Counted from the stretch's first letter, positions 27,101-43,542 are shown. The stretch: 64,000 nucleotides of DNA from Talinum fruticosum (GCA_021018815.1 JAITYX010000054.1:248001-312000); one strand, 5' to 3'. Numbers and translations are program-made. The notes: generated by a model not told the origin, from the sequence alone.

Positions 27101-27369
27101 TTCGTTATTATATATTATACCTCTATCGCTGCTAGGAACCCATTCATTTGTCCATGCGAGACTGACTCAATACTTATATTGTGGAGATCTCGTATAACCA
27201 CGAGCTAAGTTGTCATTATTACATTCAAACTGTGTTTTGTCTCCGTACTCCACGCATTTGCCACTATATTTACTTTCACTAAGTGATATTATATTTGTAA
27301 GTCATAATCCTTAAGTAATTCCACTAGCAGCGTTGCCTCAGATTGATCTTCTTTTGGGTAAAAATGTAC

Positions 27370-27680
27370 TTCAAACTCTGATGGTCAATATAAATCTTAC
27401 ATGTTACCCCATACAAGTAATGTCTCCAAATATTTAAAGCAAAAACAACAGTAGCCTACTCCAATTCATGAGTAGGATAAGTCTTTTCACATGGTTTGAG
27501 TTGTTGAGATGCATAAGCTATGACCTTGTCGTCCTGTATTAATACGCATCCTAACCCGTTTTTAAACGCCTCACTATAGATGGTATACTTTTTACCTTCC
27601 ATGAGTAAGGTAAGAATTTGGGTTGTGGATAACCTTTTCTTCAACTTCTAGAGTGTCTCTTCACATTTATCCGACCACTT
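27370..27680 (-). pseudogene. RNase H domain remnant, Tekay-like element 1
   Basis: On the minus strand: [40 protein letters not shown], then IWRHYLYG and [18 protein letters not shown]. These match the gypsy RNase H block ([15 protein letters not shown], [19 protein letters not shown]). The DAS catalytic aspartate is read as E (SEA), so it is inactive. Confidence 0.85.
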
Positions 27681-27744
27681 AAATTAGGTTGTTTTCTTTA
27701 GCAAAATTATTAGAGGTGACGTTGTTTTTGAAAAATCATGTAGA

Positions 27745-28253
27745 AACCCTTTGTAGTACCCTGTTAACTCAAGGAAACTCTTCACTTCTGTAACATTGGT
27801 TGGTATGGGGTATTCAGTTACTACCTTTATCTTATGAGAGTTGACCTTAATCCCTTCCTTAGAAACATTATGCCCTATAAATGTCACTTCTTCTAACCAA
27901 CACTCACATTTTTGCCATTTAGCATACAATCGATGTTCTCTCAAGATTTGTAGCACTATTCACAACTGCTCGTCATATTCTCTCTTATCCTTAGAGTATA
28001 TAAGAATATCATCAAGAACCACCACCACAAATTTATCTAGATAAGTCCTCAAAAATTCTATTCATGAGATCCATGAATGCAACCGATACATTGGTAAATC
28101 CTCTGGGCATTACCGTAAATTCGTAGAGTCCATATTTAATTCTAAAGGCAGTTTTGGGAATATCTTCCTGTTTAATTCCAAGTTGGTAAAATATGCTAAC
28201 TCCTTGTATCCGATCAAACAAATCATCAATTCGGGGTAGCGGATACTTATTCT
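27745..28253 (-). pseudogene. Reverse transcriptase core, duplicated copy A
   Basis: On the minus strand it starts [20 protein letters not shown], then [39 protein letters not shown], the catalytic region near 28000-28025, REHRLYAKWQKCECWLEEVT, and ends TEVKSFLELTGYYKGFL. This is the palm and connection part of a gypsy reverse transcriptase. It follows copy B directly, in frame at the joint ([13 protein letters not shown]). Confidence 0.85.
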
Positions 28254-28767
28254 CGACAAACCTCTTGTAGTAATCTGCTAACCCAAGAACACTCCTCATT
28301 TACGTGACATTAGTTGGTCTCGGATCATTCCGTTATTGCGTTTACCTTATGAGGATCGACCTTAATCTCTTCTTTGGAAACAACATGCCTAAAAATGTCT
28401 CTTCCTCTAGCCGGAACTCACATTTTTGCGATTTGGCACACATTTGATGTTTTCTCAAAGTTTGTAGCGCTATTCTCACATGCTCGACATAATTTTCTTT
28501 TATCATTAGAGTATATAAGAATATCGTGAATACTACTACCTCAAATTATCTAGATAACGCCTAAAAGTTACATTTGTGAAATTCATGGATACAAGCAGGT
28601 GTATTGGTAAGTCCACATAGAATCACCTTAAATTCATGATGCCTATATCTCGGTTCTAAACGTAGTTTTGGGAGTATCTTTCTGTTTAATTCCAAGTTAA
28701 TAAAACACATCAACCCCTTGAAGTTGATCAAACAAATCATTAATTCGGGGTAAAGGATGCTTATTCT
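28254..28767 (-). pseudogene. Reverse transcriptase core, duplicated copy B
   Basis: A second copy of the same roughly 510-base segment, upstream in reading order. On the minus strand it starts [18 protein letters not shown] near 28765 and ends [15 protein letters not shown] near 28260. It is more decayed than copy A (stops, lost residues near the catalytic site). The related element at 45343-53379 has this segment once, so the duplication is specific to this copy or its sublineage. Confidence 0.85.
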
Positions 28768-29560
28768 GGGAAGGGGTTATCTTGTGTAGCTCCATATAAT
28801 CTATATAGAGTCTCCAAGTATCATCCTTCTCCTTCACAAATAAGACCGAAGTTCTCTAAGTTGACACACTTGGCCTAATAAATCCTTTTTATAGTAATTC
28901 ATCAGGCTGACTTTCAACACTTTGAGTTCCATTGAGGTCATCCTATATGGCGCTTTGAAAATGAATTATGCGTCGGAATTAGTTCAACCTCAAACTCAAT
29001 CTCCTTTAAGGAGGTAGGCCAAGTAAATCTTTGAGAAATACGTATGAAAATTCACATGCTACAGGGTTAACATTTATATATGTCTCTTATTTTCTATCCT
29101 CTATAACATAATTACTCCATGCAATCCTATCTTAATAATTTATTAACCTTCATGACTGAAATTATGGAATACTCCTTTGTACCCTTTTTCACCCCGACAG
29201 CACTTCTGTCCCTTTTTGGCCCTTTAAAATAATCTTATAACCTTTATAATCTTTGTTCACTTCATGGGTCGCCAACCAATCCATTCCTAAATAACCTCAA
29301 GTTTTGACATATCAAATTGGATTAAATCTATGAGGAAATGCACATAATGACAATCTAAGCGAGCTTTAACACTTCTTCATTCGGTAACTCGACTTCGCAC
29401 TATATTCGGGCCTTATGATTATCTTGAGTTTAATTGAGAGGCAACTTGGGTAAATATAAATGAATGGGATGGCACCTGGATCAAATAGAACATCAAAAGA
29501 CTTTGAGTTTAGTACCAATGACAATCGTCATTCCTAAAGTTAGCGCTTCTTTCTTGTTCA
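28768..29560 (-). pseudogene. Start of reverse transcriptase and aspartic protease remnant, Tekay-like element 1
   Basis: On the minus strand, a TNEVNKDYKGYKIIL-like block (about 29220-29270) and a DWLA motif (about 29280) follow the protease in gypsy pol; the protease itself is strongly decayed in 29300-29520. The [17 protein letters not shown] stretch near 28800-28840 is the start of the reverse transcriptase fingers. Identified mainly by alignment to 48060-48720 of the sister element. Confidence 0.65.
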
Positions 29561-30620
29561 TCACTTACACTTGCCCTACAGTCACAGGTTTGGAAGATGG
29601 TGTGGGTCCTTCACATGGTGTCTTTAGGGCTTGGCAACTCCTTCTCTACAACTTTCGTCCTCTTGGGAAAGTGCTTACTAAATGTTCAAGGCTAACATAC
29701 CACATACATTTATTACTACCCATTCGACTATCCGATGCGATATGATTTGTTTGGCAACATTTCCCACAGGGTTCGAAATAATCAATGAGTGACCCTTGTT
29801 GAAACTAGTAACATGTTTCTTTTGAACTATACTCTCACTTGTATTGTTCACTTCCCTTCGAGTCTCCGGGATTTAAGGCCCTTAGTTTGCTCTTTACTCG
29901 TTCAACCTCTACTACTCTCTCATAATCTTGATAATCCTTGATAGATTGACCAAGGGGTTAATGTCGAATGTAATAAGCCAAACCCTCCTCAAACCTTATC
30001 ATTTTCATCCTATCAGTAGCGACAAAGTCTGACAAATCTAGATAGCTCCATAAATTTACTAGCATACCGCATTACCGTCATGTTGTCCATTTTCAACTCT
30101 AAAAACTCTTTTCTTTTTGTCCATGAATTGCGATGGGGTAAAATTTAGCTCTAACTCTTCCAGAGATTTACCCCAAGTGAACTCACAACCTCATTTTTCA
30201 TTGTGCTTCACCATATGTCTACTGCACTGCTAGATTATATGTCCCTATACCTCTTTTTCCTCAAGTACAAATATCTTTTCCATTCCCCTAATCCATTCAT
30301 CTACTTTCGCTGCATCAATTTTTCCATCATAGGTCTTAGGTTATGACGAGTCACTCTGTCGGCTAACTTGTTGGGCTTAGAAGTGGATTCACTAGGTGTA
30401 GGAGAAATCATTTTCATTAACTCTATCACCAAATTCCTCCAATAGTTTGGGTCCATGGTATAAGTGAAAATCTCTAAGGGTATGAATTGGGTTTCACTAA
30501 GGATTTGTTGCGAATTGGAGGAGTTTCTAATGCCTATTCGGCAAGTCCTCAATCATTGCCCAACTCTACAGCCTCATTCAAAATTACGTTATTGCTTTCT
30601 AGCTGAGACATGCCGAATCA
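29561..30620 (-). pseudogene. gag remnant, Tekay-like element 1
   Basis: On the minus strand: YTMDPNYWRNLVIELMK, ISPTPSESTSKPNKLADRVT (about 30350-30450), then the WI/EKIF block near 30280. A zinc-knuckle remnant with CCQTNH-like and CMWYVSLEHL sequence lies near 29690-29760. It matches 48840-49762 of the sister copy. The product would be the capsid protein; here broken. Confidence 0.75.
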
Positions 30621-31795
30621 TATAAATATAAAGTTTCCTAATTAATTTCCTTTCCCTCTCCTATGAAACAAATTGTTAACAACTTCTAATATAAACCAAA
30701 CTTAGTTAACTCCAACTTTTATTGCGTTTATATATAATAAGCAATACCAAATTGTATGTTAGATTATCATTCAATTATGGAAATTTTCATCGGTTAAGAA
30801 ATCCTCAATTAGAGGAAGTCCTAAGGCTTATTCGTGTGCCTTTTGCTTTCAATTCCAAAACCGGCTGTCACCCCACCATTAGTAGGAGATGTAAGGATCG
30901 ATACATAAAATAACTTTTATTTGATCGACAATCATTAAAGCAAGAGATATTTTAGCCATTCAGCATTAAGCTCAAACTTCCTTCTTTCATCCGTAGTGCT
31001 CTCCTAATAGCACACTACATAGCAGTGTAGGGAAATTTTGGGCAGTAGTATTCAATCAACCGGTTATTTTTCGCACCTACTACTGATCCCATACTACCTC
31101 CCCATAAACCTAAAATCCATAACCCCACCGTTACAGAATGCCGCTTAGTTGACCTATACTTGTTTCCGGAATAGCTCTTCAGCTAACCCTTTGTCTTTTG
31201 TTCTGATAAAAATCAATACGATCTTTATAGCATTCCTCCTCCTAATAAAATTCAATGGATCCATAGGAACTGATGTCTTCATCCATTAAAAGGTGATAAA
31301 GTGAAATTTCTAAAAGAGTTTGATATTTTCTAAAAATTTTAGCAGTAGTTCCATCTATAATATGGTATATCCCCTAGCGCTCAAAACCTTAAAACCCTGC
31401 ATAAAAACCACATAATATCCTCAACGAGCCACACGCTCGGAGTACAAAACTCAACGGCCACACGTGAGTCCAACCAATATACATTAAGGCTTAAAACAAC
31501 CTAAATGGTTCATGCTACCTTTGATACAAAACTATATGAACTTAATTACAAGCTACTACACTTAGAAGCATTATGGGATATATGTCAACAATCGAGTCAT
31601 TACATACATCATTTATACCAAAGATACCCAAAAGTATATATATCAATCTAATATTAATCGCGACTATATACACAAGTCCCAAACGACAACCCGAGGAAAT
31701 AACGTGACACGAAATTTTCCTAAAGTTCAAATCATGACATCTTAGAGCCCTATTGCTCACAAAGTGATCTCTAAACCTCGCCTCGATACCACAAC
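30621..31795 (-). other. 5' leader and primer binding site of Tekay-like element 1
   Basis: Untranslated leader between the LTR and gag, no ORF of note. The minus-strand TGGTATCGAGG at 31781-31791, a few bases from the LTR, resembles the initiator tRNA-Met site TGGTATCAGAGC. Confidence 0.7.
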
Positions 31796-33031
31796 CGTAA
31801 CGCCCCTGACTACCATTACTTAATAATTCCCTAATTCGAGAATATTAGGTAAGGTCGCAGACGGAGTTAACGATCGATAAGGCCACCGCCGCCCTAATAA
31901 TAGGACAAGGCTAAAAATAAAACACCATAGCAACTTCGTGTTTATCAGTTATGCTTAAGTCTTTGAAAGCACTAAATTTTATGTTGCACTGAGCCAAGCC
32001 TAGCAATATAAATAAACCAATCCCAAATTAGAGTCCTCGCTAAACCTTTATACATTAAACAAGCCAATACAATAGACCTACGATAGGAAATACGCAATAT
32101 TTAAATACATTCCAAAGTCAAACCTGGAATTTAACGAGGATGAGAATCACTGTGAGCATCTAATCCCATCATAGTACAATGATAACGACATACCCAGCTA
32201 GGTCTTGCTCCCGTCAGAGCTCCTTAGGCAAAGGACTGTTCACATATGCTTTTCCTAAAAACAAAAACATTAAAATAATTCGAAGAATGAGTCGAAACTC
32301 AGTACGAACATTCCCGCACAGCTTAAATAATTTTGAAACACATTGATTGAGCGCGCGCATTTCAATTCATTTTAGTTTGAAATCGGGGAGAGAATATGAG
32401 TAAAACTTGCTTGCCTGGTTATTATCTCGGAAGTGGAACCCCTTGGTAATTGATACGATCTTAGTAAGGTGCTCACCCCTCGGCCGACCGAGAACCCGAG
32501 TTGACGCCGTGCGCGGTGGAATTGGTGGGCATAAGCCCCGATAATTGATAATTGATAATTGGGCGGGGACCACTTAATTAGGTGGCAAAACTTGATTTGC
32601 AAATGATTCATTATTAGTTGTATATATGAGAAATGTTGAGATTTGATGAAACATGTGAGTTTTCGAAAGGTACAGTGCAATGAACGTACTCGAACCGAGA
32701 ATATTTGTTTCTCCCCTTTTATAAAAATTCAAGTTATCAGCTAATCGAGCAACTGAAGTGGCCCGAGTTCTGTTTCAAATAGATTTTTGTTGTTAATAAT
32801 GTATCTCTTGAGTTTTAATAATTGAATTTGTATGAGCATTGATAATTTATTTCATTTCCTACACTTATACGAAAATCGATTAAACTAACGTTTGTATTAC
32901 TCAACTTTACTGCGTCAATTCCGTTTCAAATATTGAATACAATACATACTAATTAAAGAAGTTGATTAGGCTAGTGAGATACCCAATGATTTTGATGTAA
33001 TTCAATTTGTTAGTGGATTTGGTTTGAAAAT

Positions 33032-33087
<56 letters not shown>

Positions 33088-34620
33088 CATAACAAATCAC
33101 TTATTCCTAATTTATTCCTTACTTCTCCCTTCATTGCATCCAAAACCCATAGTTAAGTAATTAATTACCCCATCAAATATCTCCCCCAGGAAGGTTCCAT
33201 AATCTACCGAATTGCTCAAAATTCATACATACACCATTTTAAGGTCATAAGCATTATCCTCTCAACAAAATTCACATTCACAACCCCAATTAGGTATGCT
33301 TAATGCTCAATTATTCTCCATGCCTCTACACATTACTCGATATCTAATTTCAATTTCCACATACGCATTCTCTTTCATTTGCTCAATACAACCATTTCCA
33401 AAATATAACAATTCCATCAATTTGCTCAATTCTACAATAAAACATCCCCAATCTCGATCATTAATTCATAATTCCCCAAAAGAAATCATATTCATTTACG
33501 TTCATACAATCAATCCATTTAACTACCAAACCTTAATCATTCACCAATTTGAATTTTTCCAAATCAATCTTCAAATTCGCTTCACAAATATATTTCTAAA
33601 TCAGATGATTCAATTTACAATTACAATTACTAAGTAAATACTAAGGTGTGCAAGTATGAGTTTTAGGGTTACCTTCAAAATCAAGAGATGGAGTCCAAGG
33701 AGAAGGTGAAGTGGTGAAGGGTACCCCTAAGCTCCGGCGGCATCGGCGAGCACCAGTGAGGGCTTCGGCAGCCTACGACCGGTGGCTAATCACCGTGTGG
33801 ACCGCGGCAGGGGCTGAACAGCGCCCGCGCAGAGAGAGAAAGCGACAGCGCAGAGAGAGACGCTAGGCGCCTTCCCGACGATGCCTGGCGCGGTGTTGGC
33901 CGGCGTTGGTTGCGCTTGGTGGCCGAGAGCAAGGCCGTAGGTGGAGGCAGGGGAAGGGATCATAGGCACATGAGGGGAGAGGGAGAGCGAGAGAGGGAGC
34001 GAGAGGACGATTGAGAGAGAACGAGGGCAAAGGAAAACCGGCGCCGGTTTCACCGGCGTCAGTAATGGTGGTGGCCGGCGAGGTAGCGGCCGTGAGTAGG
34101 GAGAAGCGGAGCAGGGAAAGCAGAGCCGGAGGAATGGGTAGAGCAGGCAGGGAAACGTAAATGAAGAAAATGGAACTAAAAAGCCCGACTGTTTTTATCT
34201 CCACCGCCTCTTTTTCTTTTTTTTTCTTTTTTTTTCCTAGATGAATCCATTTCTGGATTTTTCCTAAAAATCTGATTTATTTTATTATTATTATTATTGT
34301 TATTATTTTTTGTTACTTGTTACTTTTAAATTTTATTTTAATAATAATATTTACAAATTATAATTGTAACGACTTGTTTGAAATATAGTATTAACGACCT
34401 TAGGTGCATGTAAATTTTTGAATTTTCTCTTTTAAACATATACGTAAATTATAGTCATGATTATGGAATTTGTATTAGGGCCACTTCGTCGCATTAGCCG
34501 CACAACACATATGAAAAAAATAATTTAAATATAAAATATCGGATTGAAGTGCACGCGCTCAATTATATAAATCTTGTAGTTAATAAGATAAATAATGTGG
34601 TTTAGAGTTGGGTTGTTACA
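31796..34620 (-). repeat. 5' LTR of Tekay-like element 1
   Basis: A 2825-base partner of 22515-25635. It has only a short TA run (33034-33090) and the same GC/CT-rich island (33730-34150). It is followed by TACAC, the target duplication. Confidence 0.93.
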
Positions 34621-34625
34621 TACAC

Positions 34626-34809
34626 TAGAGCTACACTTTTGTAGGATCCAAGAGCAAGTCAACAAGGCATATATGGTGTGTGCAGCTTTTATTTTTTGGT
34701 TCCTAAGAAATATGATTAGGAATGGCTTTTTAGGAAAACATGCTTCAAGAAGCTCGTTAGGAGTTTATAGAGCTAATTTATGAAAGAAAAATAGGATGCA
34801 GAGATATTT
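34626..34809. other. Short sequence between two insertions
   Basis: Remnant of the older target DNA. No gene recognised. Bases 34805-34809 (TATTT) are the target duplication of the solo LTR. Confidence 0.5.
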
Positions 34810-37721
34810 TGTAAGACCCGAAAATTTCAGGTGCTTGCTTAGTAATGAATTAAGTTAGTAAAAGTTACGTTAAAAAGTCGAAATTACTAAATTAAGTGAA
34901 TTAGAATTTTTCCCGAGTCGAAATTAAAACCTGAAAATTTAAAACCCGAGCATGGGTTAACTTAAGTGGGCTTTGTGAAGCTAATTTGGGCCCAATTAAA
35001 ATAAAAGGAAAAGAAATGGGAAGGAGATGGCTGGCATTTGAGGTTGGGAGCCGGCAAGGAACTAAGCAAGAGAGAGAAAGGGGTCTAATGGGAATTAACC
35101 ACCAAAACCCATCAAGTGTTGAGAGGAAATGAAGAGAAAGAAAGTGTGACTGAGAACAAAGAAGAAAGGGAAACGAAAGACGCAGAAGCAAAGCAAGGGA
35201 AACAAGAGAAGGGATCGAGCGAGGGATAACAGAGCGCGAGAGGGAATGAGCGCGAGAGCTAGGAGGCCGGTAGCTCGTGGCCCGCCTGAACGGCGAGGAA
35301 GCCGTTGCTGGTGGGCAAATGGAGAACGAGGGCTTGGGAGGTCGAGAAGAGAAAAAGAAGAGGGGAAAAGCGAAAGACCGAGAAACAGAGACCACGAAGG
35401 GGAAGAGGAACGGTGACCGGTAGGCAAGAAAGCAACGGCGGCGACCAGCGAGCGGAAAGTGAAAGGCGGACGGTGAGCGAGAATCGCGAGCAGGAAGCGA
35501 AGGGGAGCGAGAGGCTGAGTGAGAACCGGGCAAGGGAAACCAAGACCGAGGAGAAAAGGGAACAGAGGGAACGAAAGAGAGTCCGAGGAAAGCAAACCCC
35601 AATTCAAATTTGAAATTCAATTCAAAACCGAAATTCTTAGAACCACTAAGAATTCAAGGTGAGTAATTCAAATTCATCCTCTAAAGATAAAACAAATTAG
35701 GTGGATTAAACTTGAAATTGATTCATGAAATTGAAACCCTAAGTTAATTGAAGAACTTAGAGGCCTAATTCACTTAATTTAGAAACTCGCTAATTGTGAT
35801 TCATGATGTGAATTATGTGATTTATTAGATATGGTTCATGAATATTTAAGTGTTATTAAGTATGATCATTGAGCTATATGTTTGAAATCTCCATGAACTT
35901 GGCTTGAAGTTGGCTTGAAGTATGTTAGAGGTAAAATCATGAAAGATGAAGGAATCACAAAAATGCAGATTTTTACCATATTTTGCCTGCTGTCCGAATT
36001 ATTGTGCTCCCATGAGTTGCCCGAAATTCCTAAAACTTTTACTGTAACTTCATGATAATTTATAGCAATTTCCTGCAAATTTTGGCATGCATTGGATGAG
36101 TAGATTAGAAGATATGGAATTTTGAGTGGAAATGTGCTGTTTTGGGCAAAATCGAAACTAATTGAGTAACTGAGTTAAGAATTGAAATTTAAGAAGCTAT
36201 ATGGCTTGATTAAGAGATATACATCGATTAAGGAAAGTTATAGAACCATAAACCACCTACGCACGATATTACGCAATCATGAAAACAATAAATTCGATAA
36301 TTAGAAATTCTAATTGATATATTTATAGCTATGATGTGTTTAGATTAAAGTACATCGACTATAAATGACATAAGCATGCCTATATGAGTTGGATTGATTG
36401 TACTTGAGTTGGAACTTGCTTATGTGAATTGTTAGTTGTGAAGATGTTACGTACAAAAGTGTTGAGCGTGAATTATATAAATTATGTGTTTCTCGTCGAC
36501 GTAATAAGAAAATAGTAAGAAAATAAGAAACATAAAGAACTAAAGAAGGGAAAAAGGATTGTGTTATTGATCTAAGACCCCACGAATTAAAGAACCCTCT
36601 CGAAGTTATGGCCATATAAGTGTCTCGTCAACCGAAGCCACGAATTATTTTGCTTCCACGAATTATTGACAGTATGCATCCTTCGTAGTCCGAGGCAAGC
36701 CTCAAGGCCACGAATTATTTTTCCTCGAGGCCACGAATTATTTTGCCTCAAGAACTAAGCCTACGAATTATTTTGGCTCCAAGAACTGGGTCATTAGAGT
36801 AGAACATAAATCTTCTTTCCGTTCGAAACTAAGAATACAAAGAATTGCAATATGAAGAAACGAATGATTATGCATGATGAACAAGAAAGAAAGAAACAAT
36901 GATTTATGAAATGCATAATTGAACTCAAGAAGATGAACGAATCTTGATTTCGAAGAAATCAATAAGATAAGAAGTAAGATATGATTTATATGATAAATGT
37001 CGTACATGATGAATGATTCTATGACATACTTGCGTAGAAAGAAGAATAAAGTATGTTCCGATTGAATTCATGAGTAATTGATATCATATGTACCTCCCGG
37101 TAAGCTTGCATATCTTAAGCATGTATGATCCGAATTGCATGTTATGAATGAATAAGTGAACTTACATGTGTTTGTTAATGAATTAATGTCAAAGTGAAAC
37201 CAGGGGTTGGGTTTTGGTTATTTACTCGGGCTCGTGGAGCTCATGACCTCATCAACATTTCAGTACGTAAGTAAGACTCTTAGGAGTGGCGTTTGGCTTT
37301 CGAAATAGCAAATGGATAGGAGATTCCGGACTTACTACACGTTTTTTCTATCTTCTTGTTTGTAAAGATGTTTGTAAAGATCGGTTGTATGTGAACTTAA
37401 GTTTTGACTATGAATATAAAAGACCTATGTATTTACTCCAAGCGTGCGGCTCGTTGAGTTGTGTTGTTGATATTCCAAGCATGTGGCTCGTTGAGTTTAT
37501 GAATGTGTTTCGTGCGGGGTTAATGCTTTAAACCTATGGGATTAGCCATATTACAGAGGAAACACTCGTCGAAATTTTAAAAAAACTTTGAAAACCTACG
37601 GATGTTTTTCCCCAATCTAAAAAGAGCTATTAACCCCAAGTTAAGATCATAAGTAGCCTTAGGGGTTCCTCTCGGGAACCCTAACATGTAATACTCCTAG
37701 GGTGAGTTTTGAGGTGTTACA
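34810..37721. mobile_element. Solo LTR of a gypsy-type retrotransposon
   Basis: This 2912-base unit starts TGTAAGACCCGAAAATTTC, ends GAGGTGTTACA and has a perfect 5-bp target duplication TATTT (34805-34809, 37722-37726). No internal coding region is present, so it is a solo LTR left by recombination between two LTRs. It has a GA-rich island (35030-35600) followed by an AAG/GTGAGT splice-donor-like site at about 35658, suggesting plus-strand sense. The long ORFs on both strands of the GA-rich island are compositional and not convincing. It is a different family from the Tekay-like elements nearby. Confidence 0.88.
36640..36785. repeat. Minisatellite-like CACGAATTATTTTGCC repeats
   Basis: The phrase CACGAATTATTTTGCCTC and variants occurs about six times between 36640 and 36785 with spacers containing CCTCAAG or CTCCAAG. 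It lies inside the solo LTR. Confidence 0.75.
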
Positions 37722-37726
37722 TATTT

Positions 37727-39656
37727 AAAGAAATTTTAAGCGAGAAAATCAATAAAATTGATTACACCAAATTTTCGTTCACAAACAAACCCTCACAACT
37801 TAAAGGATGCGAAATACAAAAGTGATGTTAAACTCTCTAGTACCACAAAAAAACCACAATGAAACACCCCTTACAAAGATATCACAAACCCACTCGAAAT
37901 AAAACTAGGGTTAACGCTAAGTTGACTTTACGGAATAAGCAAACACATGTTATGTGGCCGAACACGAGCAAATATGGGGAATGTTATTTGAACATAGGCC
38001 ACGTCTGTTGTGACAGATCCAATACAGGTAGTGTGGTTGACCAGAGGCCACCCTTGTAAGTTATTGCCCACATAGGCCCAAGCGAAATGGGGCTAGTTTT
38101 AAGCTTAAAGCAAGAGATTTGATAAATACCTAATAGAAGCTATTGACAGGTAGAGATGGGTAATAAGCTAGTTTTTTATCGGATTGAAACAATAGGCCCA
38201 TGTAAATGGGTCAATTACAAGCTGCAATAATGAGTAGGGTTAATAACAAATTTGTCCATATAAATTATATTAATGAGTCAGCTTACTAAAAACCCATGTG
38301 ATGACCTCCAATTTTTCATTATTTACTTTCAATTGTAATTTATATGTTAAATTTATTTAAAATTATAACTATTAATTTACATATAATATTGATATTCTAA
38401 ACAATTTCACTTCATTTTAAAATAGGGTCGCTCTCTTAGCTATACTCCCTCGATTTGTGGGTAGTTGAGGACCGAGGTTGGGGAGGGAAAGCTAAGACCA
38501 TAGATTTATACTTTTATCTTGTAGACCGAGATGCATTACTGCTTTCCTTTCTTTCTCTGGCAAACCCAAGTGCAGCTGTATCTCTCTACACTCACTGTCT
38601 CTGTTATGATTGAGGATTTTTTTAAGGAATAGTATGATTGAAAGGATTATGAGCTTTTTATAAGACAAGTCCACTTTTACGAGACTAAAATATTTAGATA
38701 TTCTCTTTCTCTATCATTGACGGCTTTAGAAAAATCTAATTAATGGGACATGAGTTTTTTTATACACTAGACCTACTTTTAAAATATGTTTATATTAGTC
38801 TATGGAGGTCCACTATTAACAAAATTAATACTTTTATTAAATAGTAATCCCAAAAAAACTAACAGCGAATTACGACCCAAAATAAAGAGCCTATTAAATT
38901 TACCCCCATGATCCAGGATTGTAGCAAATTTACGAATTATGATCCCAAATGCATTTCTCAATCCTAACCAACCCCTGGTCCTGGTGACTTAGTGGGGTCG
39001 CAATTTGATCGTCCTTGACCCCATCTATTAATTAATGTGGAGATCCCAACTCGATCCACATTACCGATGAACATGCCATGACCTAGCACGTCTCACTTTG
39101 TTAATAGATCAACGGTAACCCGACTTGTCTCGAGCCTCACCGTCCATTCCTACTCATAAGTACGTCTTTGTCATAATGTAAATATAACAATAATGAAATT
39201 CTACTTATTGTGTGTTCCTGCAATCGAATGTTTGCTTCTGCAACTGGAACTATTGCATTTCATAACCAAAAGCACAAACAAAACGAAAAACAAAGAAGTA
39301 ATGTTCACAAGCTATATGTTAAACATGTTTTCTTAGACATCCGGAGAAACTATGCACAACGATTGGAAAAGAACAATGGGGACAATTATTTTTGACATTT
39401 TACCAAATGAAAATGATACATTATAAATTTAGTCCAACAGATCGCTTACTTATATATGGAACATAATTTGGCGTACACCATAGAACTTTGTAGATATACA
39501 ATTAAACCTTGTGCAAAGTAACAAACTATTTAGAGATCATTATGGATCTCATTGAAGTTGGGTGTTGAGAATGCGTTCCAAATATTAACAATCTTACCCC
39601 TAACGAACAAAGTTGGCTGTCTAAGAATTCAGAAATCCCTACCTTGGCTTTGTGAA
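37727..39656. other. Intergenic region downstream of the OPR gene
   Basis: AT-rich, no convincing ORF. The last few hundred bases should contain the 3' UTR of the OPR gene; I found no clear AATAAA on the minus strand. Confidence 0.5.
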
Positions 39657-42936
<3,280 letters not shown>

Positions 42937-42951
42937 TCTGATCTTCACTCG

Positions 42952-42984
42952 ACTCTCTCTCGCTCTCTCTCGCTCTCTCTCGCT
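42952..42984. repeat. GA/CT microsatellite in OPR 5' UTR
   Basis: A (CTCTCTCTCG)n repeat on the plus strand, GA-rich on the coding strand, just upstream of the OPR start codon. Such GA-rich tracts are common in plant 5' UTRs and bind GAGA-type factors; a role here is inference. Confidence 0.75.
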
Positions 42985-43018
42985 GTGAAACTGTTCCAAG
43001 TTCCAAGCACTGAATCAG

Positions 43019-43026
43019 TATTTATA
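43019..43026 (-). promoter_or_regulatory. TATA box of the OPR gene
   Basis: TATAAATA on the minus strand, 83 bases upstream of the ATG at 42936, leaving room for a short GA-rich 5' UTR. Confidence 0.65.
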
Positions 43027-43271
43027 GCATTTCAAGCCCACTAATAACTCCGCAAAGAAGCACGCATTAATTATAGGTGTAATCATGGCGCCAAATAATT
43101 AAATTAAAATAATCAGGCGGCTGCTTTCTGGGGAGCCCTTTAAGGAGCTGGGATGCTTTACTTTGACTCCCATTATTATTTTTTGGTTCAAAAGTGGCAT
43201 TCTGGGGCCCAGGGGGATGTTTGCTCACCTCATTGCTTACATCTTCATATTTTATTCCATGTAGTTATTTT

Positions 43272-43542
43272 GGATTATTAAATTTTAATATCCCGAACTT
43301 TGGCAGTGTTGCTTCACAATATCCCAAATTATCAATTAATCTCGTAGTATTCCTATCTTTAACATTAATATTTTTTAATATTACAGATGTCCTGAAATTG
43401 GGACAACGCAGATTGTTTTTTCAAAATATGAAATATTAAAAAATATCAATATTAAAATAAAAATGTTATGACTTCAATTGATAATTTAGAATATTATGAA
43501 CAACATAACAAAATTTGTTCAAATATTAAAATCTAATAATCC
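43272..43542. mobile_element. Foldback MITE-like element upstream of OPR
   Basis: Left arm 43272-43382 (GGATTATTAAATTTTAATAT...TTTTTTAATATT) and right arm 43432-43542 are imperfect inverted copies of about 111 bases around a 49-base loop. A-T rich flanks (TATTTT left, TATTTA right) may include a short target duplication. No coding capacity. It lies about 340-610 bases upstream of the OPR start codon. Confidence 0.7.

Noticed and set aside
33296..33637. 113-codon ORF in the Tekay-like LTR
   Set aside because: It lies in non-coding LTR sequence and is broken by indels in the other two LTR copies.
34901..35620. 239-codon Ser/Phe/Leu/Pro-rich minus-strand ORF
   Set aside because: It lies in the GA-rich island of a solo LTR and several frames are open at once, so it reflects base composition.
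36340..37007. Minus-strand ORFs in the solo LTR
   Set aside because: Short, AT-rich, no motif, and inside a mobile element end.
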